NCBI GenBank assembly: GCA_963730395.1
Contig: CAVSSK010000020.1
Coordinates: 1 to 64,000, forward strand
Direction of reading: 5' to 3'
DNA from: Bog-473 sp963730395
Lineage (GTDB): Bacteria; Actinomycetota; Acidimicrobiia; Acidimicrobiales; RAAP-2
DNA: 64,000 bases
Positions 46,244-55,723 of the stretch are shown piece by piece. The notes under the pieces were generated by a model. It was not told where the DNA came from, did no database searches, and was given only the letters and a program-made list of their open reading frames with translations. Each line of letters starts with the position of its first letter. The stretch's first letter is position 1. The position numbers and the translations under genes were made by a program.

Positions 46244-47610
46244 GCGGCGAGGGTGGGAGCTCGCGCTACCGGTTCGGTCCGCGCGAGCGTGGCGGCGCAC
46301 TGGCCGGGTGGCGGGCCGGTCAGATCCTCACCGTCGCGGTCGGGCTGGTGTTCGGAGTGCTCGTCCTGCGGTGGGAGCCCAACGCCATCGGTGTGGCCGC
46401 GGCGATCGGCATCCTCGTCCTCTACGGCGCGCTGGCGACGGTGCCCGTGGCGGGACGTACGGGTGACGAATGGCTCCCGGTCGCGGTGTGCTGGGGCGCC
46501 CGTCGTGCCGCTGACCGCCGCGGGGCGTCGCGCATGGCCGCGCTGCGCGGCCTGCGCCTCCTGCGTTCCGGTTGGCACGACATGGGCGTCGTCCACGACC
46601 GTGGCGCGCGGACCCTCACCGCTGCCCTGTCTCTGCGCGGCGCGAGCTTCGCTCTGCTGGGCGCGGACGAGCAGGACCGCCGGGTCGGTGCGTGGGCATC
46701 CGTGCTCTCCTCGTTGGCCCGCGAGGGTTCGCCTGTCCATCGCGTGCAGTGGATCGCCGCGTCGTTCCCAGACGACGGCCGGGGAGTCCGGTCGTATCTC
46801 GCCGAAGAGGCTGACCCGGGGGCGGCGTCGGCCTGCACCGCGTCCTACGAGGCGCTCCTGACCGACATGGACTCGCACACCTGCGCGCACGATGTCGTTC
46901 TCGCCGTGCAGGTCCGGCTCACGAAGTCGGTCGAGGTCGGGTGCGCCTCCCTGGCTCGGGAGGTCGGGTCGCTCGTACGCCTCCTCACCGATGCGGAGGT
47001 CGAGGTCGAGTCCGTGCTCACCGTCGACGACCTGGCCGGCCAGCTGTTGCGGACCTACGAGCCGCTCGGCGCGGCGCCCGTCGTGCCGTTGCCGGTCGGC
47101 GACCCATGGCCGATGGCCATGGAGGAGAGCTGGTCGACGGTGCGCGTCGACGGGATGGTCCACGCCACGTTCTGGGTGGCGGAGTGGCCCCGGATCGAGG
47201 TGCGCAGCGACTTCCTGGCGCCGCTCCTCCTCGGTTCCGCCAGCTCGACGTTCTCCGTGGTGATGGAACCCCTCGGCCCTGACGCGGCGGTGCGCAAGGT
47301 GGAGGCATCGCGGACGGCCGACTTGGCCGACGCCGAGCTGCGCCGGCGCGGCGGGTTCGTCTCGACGGCCCGGCATGCCCGCGAGTCCGAGGTCCTGGCC
47401 CGCCGCGAGGCGGAGCTGGCCGAGGGCCACGCATCCTTCCGTTACTCGGGTTACGTCACGGTCTCGGCGGCGGGCGAAGAGGAGCTGCTGACGGCGTGTG
47501 ACGCGGTGCAGCACGCGGCGGGGCAGAGCCGCCTGGCGCTGCGCCGCCTCTACGGCGACCAGGCGTCGGCCTACACCTGCACCCTGCCGCTGTGCCGCGG
47601 GCTGCGCTGA
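46240..47610 (+). CDS. SCO6880 family T4SS-associated protein
   Basis: 456 residues from GTG 46240 (GTGA overlap). RYRFGPRERGGALAGWRAGQ leads into two membrane helices (ILTVAVGLVFGVLVLRW, VAAAIGILVLYGALATVPVA), a PrgI-like start, followed by a large cytoplasmic domain (LSLRGASFALLGADEQDRRV, ASFPDDGRGVRSYLAEEAD, WVAEWPRIEVRSDFLAPLLL). The C-terminus FVSTARHARESEVLARREAE through LYGDQASAYTCTLPLCRGLR recurs in a diverged copy at 49.75-50.04 kb. SCO6880 proteins precede VirB4-like ATPases; here the ATPase is displaced by about 5 kb. Confidence 0.78.
   Translation: MSGEGGSSRYRFGPRERGGALAGWRAGQILTVAVGLVFGVLVLRWEPNAIGVAAAIGILVLYGALATVPVAGRTGDEWLPVAVCWGARRAADRRGASRMAALRGLRLLRSGWHDMGVVHDRGARTLTAALSLRGASFALLGADEQDRRVGAWASVLSSLAREGSPVHRVQWIAASFPDDGRGVRSYLAEEADPGAASACTASYEALLTDMDSHTCAHDVVLAVQVRLTKSVEVGCASLAREVGSLVRLLTDAEVEVESVLTVDDLAGQLLRTYEPLGAAPVVPLPVGDPWPMAMEESWSTVRVDGMVHATFWVAEWPRIEVRSDFLAPLLLGSASSTFSVVMEPLGPDAAVRKVEASRTADLADAELRRRGGFVSTARHARESEVLARREAELAEGHASFRYSGYVTVSAAGEEELLTACDAVQHAAGQSRLALRRLYGDQASAYTCTLPLCRGLR
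47320..47610 (+). repeat. direct repeat, copy A (3' end of SCO6880-like gene)
   Basis: Last 291 bases of the SCO6880-like gene, about 92% identical by my count to 49752-50041 in the same orientation, 2.4 kb away. Most differences fall at codon third positions. Confidence 0.85.
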
Positions 47611-47628
47611 GCCGTTGCCTGTGGGGGA

Positions 47629-49651
47629 TCAGCCCGAAATGGCCACCACGGGGGCGTTGATGGGCTGGCCACCTCTGCTCCCCAAGAAGGGCGGGCCGTT
47701 GGAGCTCGGGAAGGCGAAGACGCCACCGTCGGCTGCCCCGAGGTAGTAGCCGTTGCTGACCAGGTCCATGCCGACGATCGGCTTGTTGAGTCTGATGGAC
47801 CCGTCGAGCCGTAGAAGGGCTCCGTGCCCGGGTAGCTGAAGATGCCGCCGTCGCTGGCCACCATGTAGTAGCCGCCGTCGGAGGCGACGGCCATGCCGAC
47901 GACCGGCTTGTTCAGCGTGAGGGAGCCGGCCGAGCCCAGGAAGGGCGGGCCACCGACGGTCGGGAAGGTGAAGATGCCGCCGTCGCTGGCCACCTCGTAG
48001 TAGCCGTTGCCGTTGGGGGTCGGGGCAATCCCGACGATCGGCTTGTTGAGCGGCTTGCCTCCCATGGAGCCGTAGAACTGGGCGTCGCCGAAGGAGAAGA
48101 TGCCGCCGTCGGAGGCCACCAGCCAGTAGCCCCCGCCGTCGGGGGTGACCGCGATGCCGACGATCGGCTTGTTGAGCGGCTTGCCGCCCATGGAGCCGTA
48201 GAACTGAGCCGAGCCGAAATTGAAGACCCCGCCGTCGGCGGCCACCAGGTCGTAGCCGTCACCCGCCGGCATGGTGGCCATGCCGACGATCGGCGAGTTC
48301 AGCTTGGTGCCGCCCATCGACCCGAGGAACGGAGCGTCCCCGGTGCCGTAGTTGTAGATGCCGCCGTCGGAGCCCACGAAGCGGTAGCCGGAGCGGGCGA
48401 TGGGGGCCATGGCGAACAAAGGCTGGTACGTGGGGGGAATGCCGTTGAACGCGGAAGTAGCCGGCCGCCACACAGGCCCAGTTGGTCAGGCAGTCCACGC
48501 CGTAGAGAGCGCACTGGTTGGAGGACCCCGCGGCCCCCGTCGGCGTGTTGACTGCATGCGTCCAGGACGCGCCGTTCCAGGTCAGCGGCCGGCGTGTTCT
48601 GGGTCGCCGCTACCGACGGCCGTGCAGGAGGTCGGCACTGAAGCAACTGATGCCGTAGAGGGCCCCTCCGACACGGCTCGGAGCCCGGCACCACGTTCTG
48701 GGCGGGCGTACCAGGCTCGTCCCCGTTCCAGGTCTGGCCGTACATGGCAGGTGGCTGACCACACCGTCTGGACGTCCACCGACTGCGGTGCAGAAGTTCA
48801 GTCCCGGCGCACGACACGCCGTAGGGGTCGTAATCGGCAATCGTGTCGAAGTAGATCGCGCTCGTCACGGTCCAAGTCGACCCGTTCCAGGAGTACGTGA
48901 AGGCCCGCCATTTTGAGACGAGGCGTGCTGACCGAATCCGACCGGCGAACATGCAGAACGAGGGAGTGGTACACGACGTACTGGCGAGACTCCCGCTCAC
49001 GTCGTTGCCTGGAACGCGCTGCGATCGTCGTGGGCAGACCAGGTCGAGCCGTTCCACTGTGCGGCCACGGGCAGAGCCCGGCTCGGCACCACCCGATGTC
49101 AGCCGACGGCCATGGCAGAACGTTCTGACTGGTGCAGGACACACTGGCAGGAAGGTCGACGGCAGCACCACGAGGCTCGACTGGTCACGACGGTCCAGGT
49201 CGCTGCCGTTCCACTGTTCGAACAAGCGACCTTGGGTCCGGTCGCCGGACCCACGGCGACGCAGAAGGAAGTCGTGACACAGGAGACGCCGATCAGCGTA
49301 GATATCGAAGTCTGAGCCGGCGACACTCGGCAAGGGTCATCGGTGACCAGGTCGAGCCGTTCCAGAGCTCCGCGAAGTCCTGCCGCATCGGAATAGCCGT
49401 TGTCTTCACCGCCATTGCCGGTGACCGCGACGCAGAACGCTCGAGGTCACGCAGGAAACGCTCGCCGGCCGTCGGTGCCGGCCCCGGCGCGTGGTCACCG
49501 TGTTCGCCATGGCGTTCCAGTTCGACGCGCTGACCGTGGCCGGCGAGGAGTAGGCGGCGCCGGCCGTCGGTCCCCCGCCGCCGATCGCCAGCGGCAGGGC
49601 AGTCAGGGCGAGGGCACAGCCGAGGGCACCGTAACGAAGCAGCGAGCGCAT
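47629..49651 (-). pseudogene. secreted protein with SC..FC.AVG and GYWLV repeats, heavily frameshifted
   Basis: Starts at ATG 49651 with a clear signal peptide (LLRYGALGCALALTALPLA ... AGAAYSS). The middle (about 49500-48480) holds fragments of a tandem motif of the VSCVTTSFCVAVG and WNGSTWT type, spread over all three frames. The end (about 48470-47830) is one open frame of GYWLVASDGGIFSFGDA-type repeats (QFYGSMGGKPLNKPIVGIA occurs twice). After another shift near 47830 a last blade reaches the TGA at 47629. More than ten shifts are needed, most in the middle third. Either decayed or a badly resolved repeat. It converges on the SCO6880-like gene with 18 bases between. Confidence 0.7.
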
Positions 49652-49751
49652 TGCGTCTCCTCTGGTTGGCATGCGTGCAGTCCGGAGCAGAGTAATGAGG
49701 CCGGCACCGCACAGTGAGGATGCCATCGACGCCTCCGGGTGGTCAATCGTG

Positions 49752-50041
49752 GACCTGGCCGATGCGAGCTGCGCCGACGCGGCGGCTTCGTCTCGACGGC
49801 CCGGCATGCCCGCGAGTCGGAGGTCCTGGCCCGCCGCGAGGCCGAGCGGGCGGAGGGCCATTCGTCGTTTCGCTACTCGGGTTACGTCACCCTGTCGGCG
49901 GCCGGCGAAGAGGAGCTGCTGACGGCGTGTGACGCGGTGCAGCACGCGGCGGGGCAGAGCCGCCTGGCGCTGCACCGCCTCTACGGCGACCAGGCGTCGG
50001 CCTACACGTGCACCCTGCCGCTGTGCCGAGGCCTGCGCCGA
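49752..50041 (+). pseudogene. truncated second copy of SCO6880-like gene (3' end only; direct repeat copy B)
   Basis: Encodes, after correcting one missing base near 49766, DLADAELRRRGGFVSTARH and on to AYTCTLPLCRGLR. It is 24 differences in 291 positions from the intact gene's end, mostly synonymous, and its stop codon is changed from TGA to CGA. Only the last about 95 codons are present; upstream sequence does not match the intact gene. The bias to silent changes shows the copy evolved as a coding gene before truncation, so it is a remnant of a paralogous or incoming secretion locus. It abuts the sulfatase gene. Confidence 0.8.
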
Positions 50042-50046
50042 GGGAG

Positions 50047-51687
50047 ATGGACCGCCACGGCTCTACCATGGCCGCCGTGGCGATCACCGGCGAGTCGACA
50101 CCAGGCGTGGACGATACGCCCGACCGCGCCCCGCCGCGCAACCTGGTGGTGCTGCTCCTCGACAGCCTCAACCGCCACATGCTGGGCAGCTACGGCGGCA
50201 CGGAGTTCGAGACGCCGCACCTCGACCGGTTCGCCCGCGAACGGGCGGTCCGGTTCACCTCGCACGTGACGGGCTCCCTGCCGTGCATGCCGGCTCGCCA
50301 CGACATCCTCTGCGGCTCGCTCGACTTCTTGTGGAGGCCGTGGGGGTCGATCGAGGTGTGGGAGGAGCCGGTCACCCAGCTGCTCCGGCGCGCCGGCGTC
50401 ACCACCATGCTGGTCTCGGACCACCCGCACCTCTTCGAAGTGGGTGGGGAGAACTACCACACGGACTTCAGCGCGTGGGACTACGTGCGGGGCCACGAGG
50501 GCGACCCGTGGCGCACGTACCGCGATCAGAGTCACATCGGCGCGCCCGCCCTGCCCGCGCGCGGCGGCGGTTGGTACATGCGGGAGCGCCACGGGCTCGA
50601 CGGCTGGAGCGACCGACCCTACGACCGTTCGCGTACGTTCTTCCGCTCCGAGGAGGACTATCCAGGGCCGCGGACGATGCGGGCGGCGGCCGACTGGCTG
50701 CGACACGGCGCCACCGACGCTGCCCCGTTCATGCTCTTCGTCGACGAGTTCGACCCGCACGAGCCCTTCGACACCCCCGAGCCCTGGCTCGGGCGCTACG
50801 ACCCCGAGTGGGAGGGTGAGCTCCTCATCTGGCCGCCCTACGACGTCGGTGCCGTCGCCAAAGGCCGCCTCAGCTCCCGCGAGGGCCAGCAGATCCGGGC
50901 CAACTACGGGGCCAAGCTGAGCATGATCGACCACTGGGTCGGAGAGGTCTTCGCCGCGCTGGACGAGCGCGGGCTCTGGGACAGCACGGCCGTGATCGTC
51001 TGCACCGACCACGGGCACTACCTGGGGGAGAAGGACATCTGGGGCAAGCCCGGCGTCATGCAGTACGAGCCGCTCGGCCATATCCCGCTGCTGGTGTACT
51101 GGCCGGGCACGGCCGGCGGGACGGAGTGCACCGCGCTCACGACGAGCGTCGACATTCACGCCACCATTGCCGACGTCTTCGGCGTGGAGCCGCACCGACC
51201 CGGCCACGGCACATCGCTGGTTCCCCTCATGACCGGAGAGGCGGCTCAGATCCGCTCGTGGTCCATCGGCGGTGTCTTCGGGAACTGGGTGCAGGTGACC
51301 GACGGCCGGCACAAGTACGCCCGGGGGGCGGACGGAACCAACTTCCCGCTGTCCATGTGGTCCAACCGCTGGTCCACCATGCCCGTGGCCGGTCTGGAGG
51401 ACCAGACACGCCTGCCCCCGCCCGACCGGCGGGCCCGCCTGGACTACATGCCGGGCTCGGACGTCCCCGTCATCAGGCAGCCCTTCGAGCCGGGCGATCC
51501 CCTGCCGTTCTGGGTGGGCGCCAACACAGTGGACGCGCACTTCCTCTTCGACCTCGACAACGACCCGGAGGAGAGCGAGAACCTGGCTGGCACGGCGGCG
51601 GAGGCGGACATGATCGAGATGCTTCGTGGCGCGCTGAAGGCGGTCGAGGCTCCCGGTGACCAGCTGGAGCGCCTGGGGATCGCATGA
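50047..51687 (+). CDS. sulfatase
   Basis: Alkaline-phosphatase-superfamily sulfatase, about 546 residues. LVVLLLDSLNRHMLGSYGG opens the fold with the first metal Asp. The modification site is SLPCMPARHDILCG (C-x-P-x-R, formylglycine type). Further metal and substrate residues are in VDEFDPHEPFD and VCTDHGHYLGEKDIWGKPG. A formylglycine-generating enzyme is needed and is not in the window. No signal peptide, so probably cytoplasmic. Start may be ATG 50047 or 50068; both follow the truncated repeat directly. The stop overlaps the NUDIX start (ATGA). Confidence 0.87.
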   Translation: MDRHGSTMAAVAITGESTPGVDDTPDRAPPRNLVVLLLDSLNRHMLGSYGGTEFETPHLDRFARERAVRFTSHVTGSLPCMPARHDILCGSLDFLWRPWGSIEVWEEPVTQLLRRAGVTTMLVSDHPHLFEVGGENYHTDFSAWDYVRGHEGDPWRTYRDQSHIGAPALPARGGGWYMRERHGLDGWSDRPYDRSRTFFRSEEDYPGPRTMRAAADWLRHGATDAAPFMLFVDEFDPHEPFDTPEPWLGRYDPEWEGELLIWPPYDVGAVAKGRLSSREGQQIRANYGAKLSMIDHWVGEVFAALDERGLWDSTAVIVCTDHGHYLGEKDIWGKPGVMQYEPLGHIPLLVYWPGTAGGTECTALTTSVDIHATIADVFGVEPHRPGHGTSLVPLMTGEAAQIRSWSIGGVFGNWVQVTDGRHKYARGADGTNFPLSMWSNRWSTMPVAGLEDQTRLPPPDRRARLDYMPGSDVPVIRQPFEPGDPLPFWVGANTVDAHFLFDLDNDPEESENLAGTAAEADMIEMLRGALKAVEAPGDQLERLGIA

Positions 51688-52154
51688 CGGAAGTCGGGTC
51701 CCCCTTCGTCCTGCCGCGCATCCCCGCCTCGTCCGGCGCGCTGATCTTCGACGACGACGGCCGGCTCCTCATCGTCAACCCCACGTACAAGGCTCACTGG
51801 ACGATTCCGGGCGGGATCATGGAAGCGGACGGCGAGACGCCCTGGGAGGCCTGCCGGCGGGAGGTGCGCGAGGAGGTCGGATTGCACGTCCAGTGCGGCC
51901 GTCTCGTCGCCGTCGACTTCCTGCGCCCGAAGTCGTCGAAACCGGGAGGGATGCGGTTCCTGTTCGACTGCGGCGTGCTGCCGGCGTCCACGTTGGCGGG
52001 CATCTCCCTGCAGGAAGATGAGCTCTCCGAGTACCGCCTGGTGGAGTCCGGTACCGCCCTCGAGCTGCTGAGTGGACCGCTCCGGCGCCGCGTCGGCGCG
52101 GCGCTGGCGGAACCGGACGGGTGCGTGTACCTGGAGGAAGGCCGACCGCTGTGA
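51684..52154 (+). CDS. NUDIX hydrolase
   Basis: 156 residues. NUDIX box at residues about 42-65: GGIMEADGETPWEACRREV then REEVGL, matching G-x5-E-x7-REUxEExGU exactly. SSGALIFDDDGRLLIVNPTY opens the fold. Translation is coupled to the sulfatase (ATGA). Substrate (nucleoside diphosphate derivative) cannot be read. Confidence 0.88.
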   Translation: MTEVGSPFVLPRIPASSGALIFDDDGRLLIVNPTYKAHWTIPGGIMEADGETPWEACRREVREEVGLHVQCGRLVAVDFLRPKSSKPGGMRFLFDCGVLPASTLAGISLQEDELSEYRLVESGTALELLSGPLRRRVGAALAEPDGCVYLEEGRPL

Positions 52155-52188
52155 GTCCGAAGGACTGGGCCGTCCCTCTTCTTCTCGC

Positions 52189-52881
52189 TCATGTCCCCGC
52201 CGGCCCGAGCGTCAGGGGAGCCTCCCGGTAGAAGAAGGCGGCCGTGCAGACGACGAGGGCGGTGGCGACTCCGAGCGACCACGCCGCGCCGACGTGGAGC
52301 ACGAGGACCGCGCCGACCAATGCCCCGCCGAATTGGGAGAAGACCGACGTCAAGCGGTAGCGCGCGTGCGGGTCGGCACCGCCGGCCAGCCACGAGTCCG
52401 ACGCCAGCCCGGTCAGGGTCGTGGTGAGGACGGTCGTCGTCATGTCGCGGACACCGACCCGCCGCACCGCCGCGTTGCGGACGCCCACGGCAAAGGCGAG
52501 CAGGGCGATCACTGTGAAGCGCGGCCATCCGCCTGAGATGGCGGGAACGGTGCCGGCCACGATGGCCGCCGCTGCCGTGAGAGCGGCCTCCATCACCATG
52601 ACGACCAGCATCAGCATGCGGTGGGGTCGCACCCGCTGGGCGATGCGACCCCCCGCGACGGCGCCACCCAGGAAGAAGCCGAGTGCGCAGAGGCTGGCCG
52701 CCACCGAGAACCCCGGCGCGCCGGCGGCGGCGAAGCCGACCAGGACCACGTTGCCGGTCATGTTGGCGATGAACACGTGCCCGAGGCCCAGGAAGCTGAC
52801 GGCATCGAGAAATCCACTGACGACGGTGAGGGACGCCAACGTGACAACCAGGGTTTGTGGCGGACGATCGGACTCCATCAT
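52189..52881 (-). CDS. DUF1275 (YoaK) family membrane protein
   Basis: 230 residues, six transmembrane helices. VVSGFLDAVSFLGLGHVFIA and NMTGNVVLVGFAAAG are the family signature; GVRNAAVRRVGVRDMTTTVL and TTTLTGLASDS follow. Function unknown. The start is ATG 52881 (or 52878); a longer in-frame extension to 53661 runs across the VirB4-like gene and is not real. It is divergent from that gene. Confidence 0.86.
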   Translation of the reverse strand: MMESDRPPQTLVVTLASLTVVSGFLDAVSFLGLGHVFIANMTGNVVLVGFAAAGAPGFSVAASLCALGFFLGGAVAGGRIAQRVRPHRMLMLVVMVMEAALTAAAAIVAGTVPAISGGWPRFTVIALLAFAVGVRNAAVRRVGVRDMTTTVLTTTLTGLASDSWLAGGADPHARYRLTSVFSQFGGALVGAVLVLHVGAAWSLGVATALVVCTAAFFYREAPLTLGPAGT

Positions 52882-52974
52882 GGTTCGCTCCACCTTCCCC
52901 GCGACCCGGTGGCGGTCCCGGCGTCCGTCAACGTAACGGAGGCGGTGCATCCATTGGCCGACCGTTCCCTCGTC

Positions 52975-54264
52975 ATGAGGGAACGGATGCCGCGGGTCCC
53001 CGCCCACCAGGTGACCACCCGGAACCTCGGGGCCGCCTACCCGTTCATCGCGGAGGCGGGCCTGGGCCAGCGGGGTGTGGTGATCGGCGACGACCTCCTC
53101 GGCGGCTCGTTCGTGTTCGATCCGTTCGAGCTCTACGCGGCCGGAGTCGTGTCCAATCCGAACATGGTCGTCTTCGGTCAGATCGGCCGGGGCAAGAGCG
53201 CGTTCGTCAAGTCCTTCTTGTGGCGCCAGGCCGTGTTCGGGCGCCGGGCCTGGGTCGTCGACCCCAAGGGTGAATACGGCGACCTCGCCGATGCGTGGGG
53301 TGTCCGCCCGGTGGCCCTCCGGCCGGGCGGCGCCATCCGGTTGAACCCCCTCGACCCGGGCCCCGACGACGACGGCGACGCAGAGCCTCCCGGTCCGGAT
53401 CCCACGGGTCGCCGGCGCATGGAGCTCCTCACGTCGCTGGCGAGCGCATGCCTGGGGCGGAGCCTGACGCCGCGTGAGCGTGCCGCGCTGGGCGCCGCCC
53501 TGACCGAGACGACGCGCACCGAGAGGGCACCCACCGTGCCCATGGTGGTCGAGGCGCTGCTGTCCCCGAGCGCCGAGGCTGCGCGCTCGCTGCGCACGGG
53601 GTTGCGTGACCTGCTCGAGGACGGTCGTGACGTCGCGCTCGAGCTGCGCCGCCTCGTGCACGGGGACCTCTGTGGGATGTTCGACGGACCGACGACGCCC
53701 GGGCTCGACCTCTCGGCGCCGCTGGTCGTCCTCGACCTGTCCGCGCTGTACTCGTCCGCCGCGCTCGGTGTCCTGATGGCCTGCGCCACGGCGTGGCTGC
53801 AGGCGGCGTTGGCTCGGACGGCTGTCGGCGCCACCTCGACAGGCCGAGCCCAGTTCTTCCTCGTCGTCGACGAGGCGTGGGCGATCCTGTCGAACCTGGG
53901 CGTCGCGCGCTGGCTGCAGTCGTCATGGAAGCTCTCCCGAGCCTTCGGCGTCTCCAACGTGGCGGTGCTGCACCGTGTGTCGGACCTGCGCTCCGTCGGG
54001 GCATCGGACTCCGAGCAGGTGGCGCTGGCCCAGGGCCTGCTGGCCGACTCCGAGACCCGCGTCGTGTATGCACAATCCCCCGGTGAGCTGGAGGCGGCGG
54101 CCGAGCTCTTGTCGCTGTCGGGAACCGAGACGGACCTGCTGCCGCAGCTCCGTCGGGGCATCGCCCTGTGGAAGGTCGGTCAGCGCTCCTTCCTTGTCCA
54201 GCACCGACTCAGCGGCACGGAACGATGCATCGTCGACACCGACGCCGCCATGACCGCGGGTTGA
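52975..54264 (+). CDS. VirB4-like ATPase (T4SS)
   Basis: About 429 residues. RNLGAAYPFIAEAGLGQRGV leads to Walker A MVVFGQIGRGKSAFVKSFL; VVDPKGEYGDLADAWGVRP, Walker B AQFFLVVDEAWAILSNLG, the HerA/VirB4 arginine region VLHRVSDLRS and GLLADSETRVVYAQSPGEL follow. It corresponds to the ATPase half of VirB4; the N-terminal docking half of large VirB4 proteins is absent, as in actinobacterial SCO6880-associated ATPases. It would power secretion together with the coupling protein encoded just downstream. Starts at ATG 52975 or 52987. Confidence 0.82.
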   Translation: MRERMPRVPAHQVTTRNLGAAYPFIAEAGLGQRGVVIGDDLLGGSFVFDPFELYAAGVVSNPNMVVFGQIGRGKSAFVKSFLWRQAVFGRRAWVVDPKGEYGDLADAWGVRPVALRPGGAIRLNPLDPGPDDDGDAEPPGPDPTGRRRMELLTSLASACLGRSLTPRERAALGAALTETTRTERAPTVPMVVEALLSPSAEAARSLRTGLRDLLEDGRDVALELRRLVHGDLCGMFDGPTTPGLDLSAPLVVLDLSALYSSAALGVLMACATAWLQAALARTAVGATSTGRAQFFLVVDEAWAILSNLGVARWLQSSWKLSRAFGVSNVAVLHRVSDLRSVGASDSEQVALAQGLLADSETRVVYAQSPGELEAAAELLSLSGTETDLLPQLRRGIALWKVGQRSFLVQHRLSGTERCIVDTDAAMTAG

Positions 54265-54267
54265 CCG

Positions 54268-55723
54268 GTGCCCGGCGTCGCTGCGGTGGTGCTGCCGGTC
54301 GCCCTCGGCGGCACGCTGCTGGCGGGGATCTCCCACGGCAGGGGGGCTCGACCGGGCCAGTTGCTCGGCCGTCGCAGCACGCGCCGGGGGGCGCGCTGGG
54401 CCACCCGGCATGACCTCCGCCCCCTGGTGGCGAAGGCGCAGCCCCCACCGGCGGCGCGCCTCCTCCTCGGCGTCGTCCCAGGTCGGGCGCGGCACGCGGC
54501 CGTCGCGGCCGAGCCGGGCCAGTCCGTCGTGGTCGTGGGGCCGACCCAGAGCGGCAAGACGACCAGCCTGGCGGTGCCCGCCATCCTGGGGTGGGCCGGA
54601 CCCGTGGTGGCCGCCAGCGTGAAGAGTGACCTGCTCCGCCACACCAGGGCGACGCGCGACTCGCCTGGGCCGGGTGTGGTGCATCGATCCGACCGGCACC
54701 AGCGGCGCGCCGGCCGACGTCTGGTCGCCGCTGACGGACTGCACCTCGTGGCGGGAGGCCACCCGAGTGGCCGCGGACCTGTGCGACGCCGCCAAGTCCG
54801 AAGGGACGACGGCCGAAGGGGAGTTCTGGTCCGCGACGGCCGCCAAACTCCTCGCTCCGCTGTTCCTCGCGGCAGCGCTGGACCGGCGCAGCATGGCCGA
54901 CGTGGTGCGCTGGGTCGACACACAGGAAGTGGGAGAGGTGGCGGACATCCTCGAGGCCACAGCGGCACCCGAAGCACTCGACGCGGCGCGGGCCACGTGG
55001 TGTCGCGACGAAAGGACGCGCAGCTCCGTGTACACAACGGCCGAGACGGTGCTGGCCCCGTTCGCCCATGCCCCGCCCGGGCATCAGTCACACTCGGTGT
55101 TCGAGCCGCGCCGGCTGCTCGGTGGCTCTGACACGCTGTTTCTCTGCGCGCCGGCACATGACCAGCGTCGGTTGCGCGGGTATTTCACGGCGCTGACCCA
55201 GCAGGTGCTTGCCCATGCCTTCGCGTCCGCCACGAGAGCTGGCCGCCCGCTCGACCCTCCGCTGTTGGTGGTGCTCGACGAGGCGGCACACATCGCACCG
55301 CTCCCTGAGCTCGACGGGCTGGCCGCCACCTGCGCGTCGCACGGGATCCAGATCGTGACGATCTGGCAGGACCTGGCCCAGGTTCGTGGGCGCTACGGCG
55401 CCCGGGCGGCGACGGTGCTCAACAACCACCGGGCCAAGCTGTTCCTGCCGGGCATCGCCGATCCGGACACGCTCGAGTACGCCAGTCGACTCATCGGTGA
55501 CGAGGAGGTCGCACATCCCTCGGTCACGCGCGACCCGGCGGGCCGGCGCTCCACGACGTCCACCACCGGATCCCGCCGACTCCTGCCTCCCGAGGAACTG
55601 CGCTGCCTGCCGCGGGGCCGGGCGGTGCTCGTCTACGGCACCCTGCCGCCGGCCAAGATCCAGCTGCGGCCGTGGTGGACGGCGTCGAGGCGTCGGGGGT
55701 TCAGGCGGGTCGGTTCCCCTTGA
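54268..55723 (+). CDS. VirD4/TraG-like coupling ATPase, one frameshift
   Basis: First frame: one hydrophobic N-terminal segment (VAAVVLPVALGGTLLAGIS), TraM/TraD-type GARWATRHDLRPLV and Walker A VVVVGPTQSGKTTSLAVPA, ending ASVKSDLLRHT. Second frame from about 54665: LGRVWCIDPTGTSGAPADVW, GEFWSATAAKLLAPLFLAAA, Walker B LLVVLDEAAHIAPLPELDGL and VTIWQDLAQVRGRYG. One extra base near 54665 joins them. VirD4 proteins bring DNA or protein substrates to the channel. The end overlaps the convergent sigma-factor gene by 23 bases. Confidence 0.82.

Noticed and set aside
52189..53661. Long minus-strand open frame extending the DUF1275 gene across the VirB4-like gene
   Set aside because: The added part has no family features and lies opposite conserved Walker motifs; it is open because of high GC.
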